Shown here in pieces: positions 5,644-9,001 of a stretch of DNA of 9,001 nt. How positions within the stretch are numbered: the stretch's first letter is position 1; each line of letters opens with the position of its first letter. The DNA is from Micromonosporaceae bacterium (lineage in GTDB: Bacteria; Actinomycetota; Actinomycetes; Mycobacteriales; Micromonosporaceae): contig JADGHA010000147.1 in assembly GCA_019689695.1 (NCBI GenBank), positions 1 to 9,001 of the forward strand, given 5' to 3'. The notes beneath the pieces are model-generated. The model had not been told where the DNA came from and did not search any database. It worked only from the letters and a program-made list of their open reading frames with translations. A program made the translations under genes and the position numbers.

Positions 5644-6336
5644 ATGGCGGGATCCGCCGGAAGTGTCGGAGGAAACTTTGCCGCGGCCGTCGCCCGCGAC
5701 CCGGCGCGCCCGCTGATCACCTGGTACGACGATGCGAGCGGCGACCGGGCCGAGCTGTCCGGCGCCACGCTGGCGAACTGGGTGGCCAAGACGGCGAACC
5801 TGCTCGTCGACGGCTGCGGGCTCGGCCCCGGCGACCGTGCGGCCGTGCTGCTGCCGCCGCACTGGCAGACCGCGGCGGTGCTGCTCGGCTGCTGGTCCGC
5901 CGGCCTCGCGCTGGCCGGCCCGGAGCCCGGCCCGGTCGACGTGCTGTTCGCCGGCCCCGACTCGCTCGGGGAAGCGGAACACTGGCCGGCCGCGGACCGG
6001 TACGCGCTCGCCCTGGCGCCGCTGGCCGCTCCATTCCGGACTCCCCCGCCTGGGTTCGCCGACTACGTGGTCGAGGTGCGCGCCTTCGGTGACCAGTTCT
6101 CCGCCTGGGCCGGCTCCGGCCCCGGCGATCTCGTCGAGCAGGCGGCGGACCGCGCCGCCCAGCTCGGCATCGCCGCCGGCGACCGGGTGCTGGTCGACGC
6201 CGACGCCCGCGACGACCCCCTGGACTGGTTGCTCGCCCCGCTGCTGACCGGCGCCTCTGTCGTCCTATGTGGACATCTGGACCGGGGACGGCTGGCCGAC
6301 CGGGTCACCGCCGAGAAGGTGACCCGGGTCCTCTAG
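5644..6336 (+). CDS. TIGR03089 family protein (half-length AMP-binding-like protein)
   Basis: A 230-residue protein (240 if read from GTG 5614) recognised as TIGR03089, an actinobacterial family distantly related to AMP-dependent synthetases and, as far as I recall, usually single-copy. The N-terminal half resembles the first adenylation subdomain: PLITWYDDASGDRAELSG, then LGPGDRAAVLLPPHWQTAAV and a following small-residue helix. The later GDLVEQAADRAAQLGIAAGDRVLVDADAR and LLTGASVVLC look like the region after the P-loop in full enzymes. The [ST]GTTG P-loop, the GGTD/GE motif, the hinge region and the C-terminal lysine domain are all absent. Adenylation activity is therefore unlikely, and its role is unknown. 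ATG 5644 is preferred because residues before it look non-conserved; GGAGG lies 13 bases upstream. The TAG stop is one base from the stop of the converging acetoacetyl-CoA synthetase gene. It diverges from a manC operon, as related genes do in other actinobacteria. Confidence 0.85.
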   Translation: MAGSAGSVGGNFAAAVARDPARPLITWYDDASGDRAELSGATLANWVAKTANLLVDGCGLGPGDRAAVLLPPHWQTAAVLLGCWSAGLALAGPEPGPVDVLFAGPDSLGEAEHWPAADRYALALAPLAAPFRTPPPGFADYVVEVRAFGDQFSAWAGSGPGDLVEQAADRAAQLGIAAGDRVLVDADARDDPLDWLLAPLLTGASVVLCGHLDRGRLADRVTAEKVTRVL

Positions 6337-6337
6337 G

Positions 6338-8302
6338 TCAGCTGGCCGCCCGTTCCCGGGCCAGCCGCTCGAAGGCGGCCAGCGACTCCGGATTGGCCAG
6401 GGCGCCCCGGGCCGCGGCCCGGGCCCCCGGCGTGCCGGTGAGAATCTTCTTCACCGGCACCTCCAGCTTCTTTCCGGACAGTGTCCGCGGCACCGCGTCC
6501 ACCTGGTGGATCGCGTCTGGCACGTGCCGCGGCGAGAGCGCGGTGCGCAGCTGCGAGACCAGCTTGGCGCGCAGCGCGTCGTCCAGCTTCAGGCCTTCGG
6601 CCAGCACCACGAACAGCACCAGCTCTCCCGGCCCGCCCGCCGGGTCTTCCAGATGGACGACGACGGAGTCGAGCACCTCGTCCAGGCCCTCCACGACCGA
6701 GTAGAACTCGGCCGTGCCCAGCCGGACCCCGCCCCGGTTGAGGGTGGCGTCCGACCGGCCGGTGATCACGCAGGTGCCGCGCTCGCTGATGGTGATCCAG
6801 TCCCCGTGCCGCCAGACGCCCGGATAGAACTCGAAGTACGCCTCGCGGAAGCGGCGGCCGTCCGGGTCGTTCCAGAACCCCACCGGCATGCTCGGCATCG
6901 GCGCGGTGATCACCAGCTCGCCGAGCCGCCCGATCACCGGCTGGCCCTGCGGGTCGTACGCCTCGACCTTGGCGCCCAGGCAGCGGCAGGCGATCTCCCC
7001 TTCGTACACCGGCGTCAGCGGGCTCGAGCCGAGGAAGCCGGTGCAGAGGTCGGTGCCGCCGGACAGGGACTGCAACTGCACCGATCCGCTGACCTCCTGG
7101 TACACCCAGCGGAAGCCCTCCGGCGGCAGCGGGGCGCCGGTCGAACCCACGCCGCGCAGCCGGCTCAGGTCGTACTGCTTGGGCGTGACGCCGTTCTTCC
7201 GGCAGGCCAGCAGGAACGGCGCCGACGTGCCGAAGAACGTGATCCCCGCCTGCTCCGCGAGCCTCCACAGTGCACCGAGGTCCGGCCAGCCGGGGTCGCC
7301 GTCGAACATGACCACCGCGGTGCCCACCGCCGGGCCGGAAGCCAGGTAGTTCCACATCATCCAGCCGGTGGTGGTGAACCAGAAGAACCGGTCGCCCGGC
7401 CCGAGGTCGGTGTGCAGGGCGAGCATCTTGAGGTGTTCGAGCAGGATCCCGCCGTGCCCGTGCACGATCGGCTTGGGCAGGCCGGTGGTGCCGGAGGAGT
7501 AGAGCACGTAGAGCGGGTGGTCGAACGGCACCCGCTCGAACGCCAGCGGCTCGTCGGTCTCCCCGGCCAGCTCGGCCCAGCCCGACGGGGCGTCATGCAG
7601 GTACGGCAGGGTCACCACATGGGCCACCGACGGCAGCTCGGCCCGGATCGCGGCGACCTCGCCCCGCCGGTCGACCGCCTTCGCGCCGTACCGGTAGCCG
7701 TCCACCGCGACCAGCACCTTCGGCTCGATCTGCCGCCAGCGGTCGACGACGCTGCGAGTGCCGAACTCGGGGGCGCAGGAGGAGAAGGTGGCGCCCAGGC
7801 TCGCGGTGGCGAGCATCAGCACGAAGGTTTCCGGGATGTTCGGCAGGTACGCGGCCACCCGGTCGCCGCGGGCCACGCCCAGCCGGCGCAGCCCGGCGCG
7901 TACCCGCCGCACCTGCTCGCGCAGCTGCGCTGCGGTCAGCGTGACCGGATCGCGGCTCTGGGAGTAGGCCAGGACGACCGGGTCGTCGTCGGCCAGGCCC
8001 GGCATCCGCAGCACGTGCTCGGCGTAGTTGAGCCGCGCGCCGGGGAACCACCGGGCGCCGGGCATCTGCCGGCCGACCAACGCTTCCGTCGCCGGTGGCC
8101 CGCCGTCCGCCAGCACCTGGAAGTACTGCCAGATCGACGACCAGAATCCGGGCAGGTCCGCGACCGACCATTGCCACAGCTGCGGATAGCCGGCGAAGCT
8201 CAGCCCGCGTTCGCGCTCCAGCCAGCGCAGGTAGTCACCGATACGGGACCGTTCGCGGACGTCGGGTGGCGGCGTCCACAGCACGGGGGTCACTGTGGGC
8301 AT
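6338..8302 (-). CDS. Acetoacetyl-CoA synthetase (acetoacetate-CoA ligase)
   Basis: Activates acetoacetate with ATP and CoA, via an acetoacetyl-AMP intermediate, to acetoacetyl-CoA in the cytoplasm. The 654-residue length is normal for the family. Motifs in order: VLWTPP near the start, the FQVLADGGPP and WFPGARLNYAEHVL segment (61-98), the P-loop LYSSGTTGLPKPIVH (267-281), TTTGWMMWN (310-318), LSGGTDLCTGF (414-424), WRHGDW (497-502) and GRSDATLNRGGVRLGTAE (515-532). The C-terminal SGKKLEVPVKK (609-619) carries the catalytic lysine. The WFPGA-LNYAEH start and TTTGWMMWN distinguish it from plain acetyl-CoA synthetase. No frameshift or missing residue is seen. ATG 8302 is preceded by TAGCGT with exactly six bases between and no Shine-Dalgarno, so it is probably leaderless. 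It is monocistronic as far as visible, with no thiolase or CoA-transferase partner in the window. It may serve acetoacetate catabolism or supply C4 units. Confidence 0.95.
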   Translation of the reverse strand: MPTVTPVLWTPPPDVRERSRIGDYLRWLERERGLSFAGYPQLWQWSVADLPGFWSSIWQYFQVLADGGPPATEALVGRQMPGARWFPGARLNYAEHVLRMPGLADDDPVVLAYSQSRDPVTLTAAQLREQVRRVRAGLRRLGVARGDRVAAYLPNIPETFVLMLATASLGATFSSCAPEFGTRSVVDRWRQIEPKVLVAVDGYRYGAKAVDRRGEVAAIRAELPSVAHVVTLPYLHDAPSGWAELAGETDEPLAFERVPFDHPLYVLYSSGTTGLPKPIVHGHGGILLEHLKMLALHTDLGPGDRFFWFTTTGWMMWNYLASGPAVGTAVVMFDGDPGWPDLGALWRLAEQAGITFFGTSAPFLLACRKNGVTPKQYDLSRLRGVGSTGAPLPPEGFRWVYQEVSGSVQLQSLSGGTDLCTGFLGSSPLTPVYEGEIACRCLGAKVEAYDPQGQPVIGRLGELVITAPMPSMPVGFWNDPDGRRFREAYFEFYPGVWRHGDWITISERGTCVITGRSDATLNRGGVRLGTAEFYSVVEGLDEVLDSVVVHLEDPAGGPGELVLFVVLAEGLKLDDALRAKLVSQLRTALSPRHVPDAIHQVDAVPRTLSGKKLEVPVKKILTGTPGARAAARGALANPESLAAFERLARERAAS

Positions 8303-8376
8303 AGCCGCACGCTACTACTGGCTGACGGCGGCAAACCAGGCGTGCCGGCGGAGGCCCGAACCGGTACGGTGCCCGC
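8303..8376. promoter_or_regulatory. 74-bp divergent promoter region
   Basis: This short gap must hold promoters for both the leftward acetoacetyl-CoA synthetase gene and the rightward membrane-protein gene. A -10-like TAGCGT lies at 8314-8309 (minus) and TACGGT at 8365-8370 (plus), each exactly six bases from its ATG. No strong -35 hexamer is visible on either strand; GTTTGC-like sequence near 8336-8331 on the minus strand is weak. Neither start has a usable ribosome site, so both transcripts are likely leaderless. Shared regulation is possible but not shown. Confidence 0.5.
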
Positions 8377-9001
8377 ATGCGACATCTTTGGAGTCTGCTC
8401 GCCGGCGTCGTGGTCGCGCCGCTGACCTGGTGCCTGGTCGCGTTGGGAGAGAACGGATCGCAGGAGAAGGTCGGGGCCTGGGTCAGCGCCCGGCGCTGGG
8501 ACACCACCGACCTCATCGAGCCGGCGGTCTACCTCGCCGTCGCCGGGATCCTGGTCGGGCTGGTCGCGACGCTCCGCATCTCCCCGGTCGGGCCGCTCGT
8601 CGCCGGCCTGCTGCTGGTGGCCGCGTACGTCGGCCTGTTCATCTCGCCGCTGGACGTGCGCGAGGCGGTCCCGGACAACTGGGAGATCTACGACCGGCAC
8701 CTGCCACTGCTCACCCCGCTGGACAACGGCACCCTGGCGCTGATCGGCGCGCTGCTGGTGATGGCCGTGTTCAGCGCCGACCGCTGGCGGCGGTGGCCGG
8801 CGCCCGCGGCCGCCGCAGGTTCGGCCGCCGAACCCGCGCCATCCCCGCAACCCGCCGCCGAGCCGGTGCCCGTGGCGGCCGCCTCCACAGAGGCCGGCAC
8901 GGCCCGGACCGACGCCGAGCCGGCGGACCGGCCCACCGAGCCGCCGACCGAGGCCGAGCCGGCAAAGCAGCCGGCCACCACCGCACCGTCCCCCCGAAAC
9001 C
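8377..9001 (+). CDS. Partial four-TM membrane protein with Pro/Ala/Glu/Thr-rich tail
   Basis: An open frame of 208 codons runs from ATG 8377 off the right edge without a stop. It starts MRHLWSLLAGVVVAPLTWCL. Hydrophobic segments lie near residues 6-23, 50-66, 71-89 and 119-132, with RISP and DRWRRW basic edges, followed from about 138 by a low-complexity tail rich in Pro, Ala, Glu and Thr. The charge pattern places both ends on the cytoplasmic side, with a larger loop between spans 1 and 2 and another (LDVREAVPDNWEIYDR) between spans 3 and 4. I do not recognise a named family; similar small membrane proteins of unknown function occur in actinobacteria. The reading frame is supported by strong third-position GC and by a TACGGT box six bases before the ATG, with no Shine-Dalgarno in range. 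The C-terminal end and any further domain are outside the window. Confidence 0.75.
   Translation, partial: MRHLWSLLAGVVVAPLTWCLVALGENGSQEKVGAWVSARRWDTTDLIEPAVYLAVAGILVGLVATLRISPVGPLVAGLLLVAAYVGLFISPLDVREAVPDNWEIYDRHLPLLTPLDNGTLALIGALLVMAVFSADRWRRWPAPAAAAGSAAEPAPSPQPAAEPVPVAAASTEAGTARTDAEPADRPTEPPTEAEPAKQPATTAPSPRN

Noticed and set aside
5482..5982. A 166-codon minus frame across the start of TIGR03089
   Set aside because: It is antisense to the TIGR03089 gene and its promoter, with no motif and no ribosome site that I can see.
3066..6092. A 1008-codon plus-strand open frame
   Set aside because: It runs antisense through manC and the GT4 gene, crosses the intergenic region and ends in TIGR03089. 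It is Arg/Gly/Pro/His/Gln-rich without recognisable motifs, as expected for a GC-bias shadow.
6506..8425. A 639-codon plus frame opposite acetoacetyl-CoA synthetase
   Set aside because: It is the antisense shadow of a clear enzyme gene, rich in Arg, His, Gln and Gly, and runs past the start of the real plus-strand gene at 8377.
1..9001. Mobile element, prophage, CRISPR or biosynthetic-cluster island
   Set aside because: No transposase, integrase, spaced repeats, terminal repeats or modular synthase domains are visible, and composition is even across the genes.

Overview
The window is ordinary chromosomal sequence from a very GC-rich actinobacterium. GC is strongly biased to third codon positions, which fills the other frames with long spurious ORFs. 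The gene families (a TIGR03089 protein, a DUF5937/ArsR regulator, a monofunctional ManC-type enzyme) fit Micromonosporaceae-like or related Actinomycetota. The genus is an inference from style and content only. I see no mobile element, CRISPR array, tRNA or rRNA.

Layout, left to right. 1-169: non-coding, with an 8-bp inverted repeat. 170-2819 (minus): a two-gene unit of a DUF5937/ArsR-type winged-helix regulator followed 16 bp later by a multi-pass GT-C-like membrane protein. 2820-3053: a structured 234-bp gap holding a 13-bp inverted repeat, an 11-bp perfect hairpin and an operator-like 7-bp inverted repeat. 3054-5345 (minus): a GT4-type glycosyltransferase followed by a mannose-1-phosphate guanylyltransferase, probably one operon. 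5346-5643: divergent promoter region. 5644-6336 (plus): a TIGR03089 protein, a half-length relative of AMP-binding enzymes. 6338-8302 (minus): a complete acetoacetyl-CoA synthetase, convergent with the previous gene with a single base between the stop codons. 8303-8376: a 74-bp divergent promoter region. 8377 to the right edge (plus): a four-TM membrane protein with a Pro/Ala/Glu/Thr-rich tail, cut off by the window end.

How the genes work together. ManC makes GDP-mannose, and the adjacent GT4 enzyme is a plausible consumer in cell-envelope glycan or glycolipid synthesis. ManC, a glycosyltransferase and a divergent TIGR03089 gene resemble a compacted form of the mycobacterial manB-wbbL-rmlD / lytR-Rv3268 neighbourhood. 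The GT-C-like protein could also act in envelope glycosylation, under the regulator encoded just upstream of it. Acetoacetyl-CoA synthetase activates acetoacetate for central metabolism, ketone-body use or polyketide/PHB precursors, and looks independent. The most notable sequence-level signals are the repeats in the 2820-3053 gap, a recurring TANNNT-N6-start arrangement at three gene starts (two of them convincing leaderless candidates), and the apparent loss of adenylation motifs in the TIGR03089 protein. I did not find a clear undescribed multi-gene system here.
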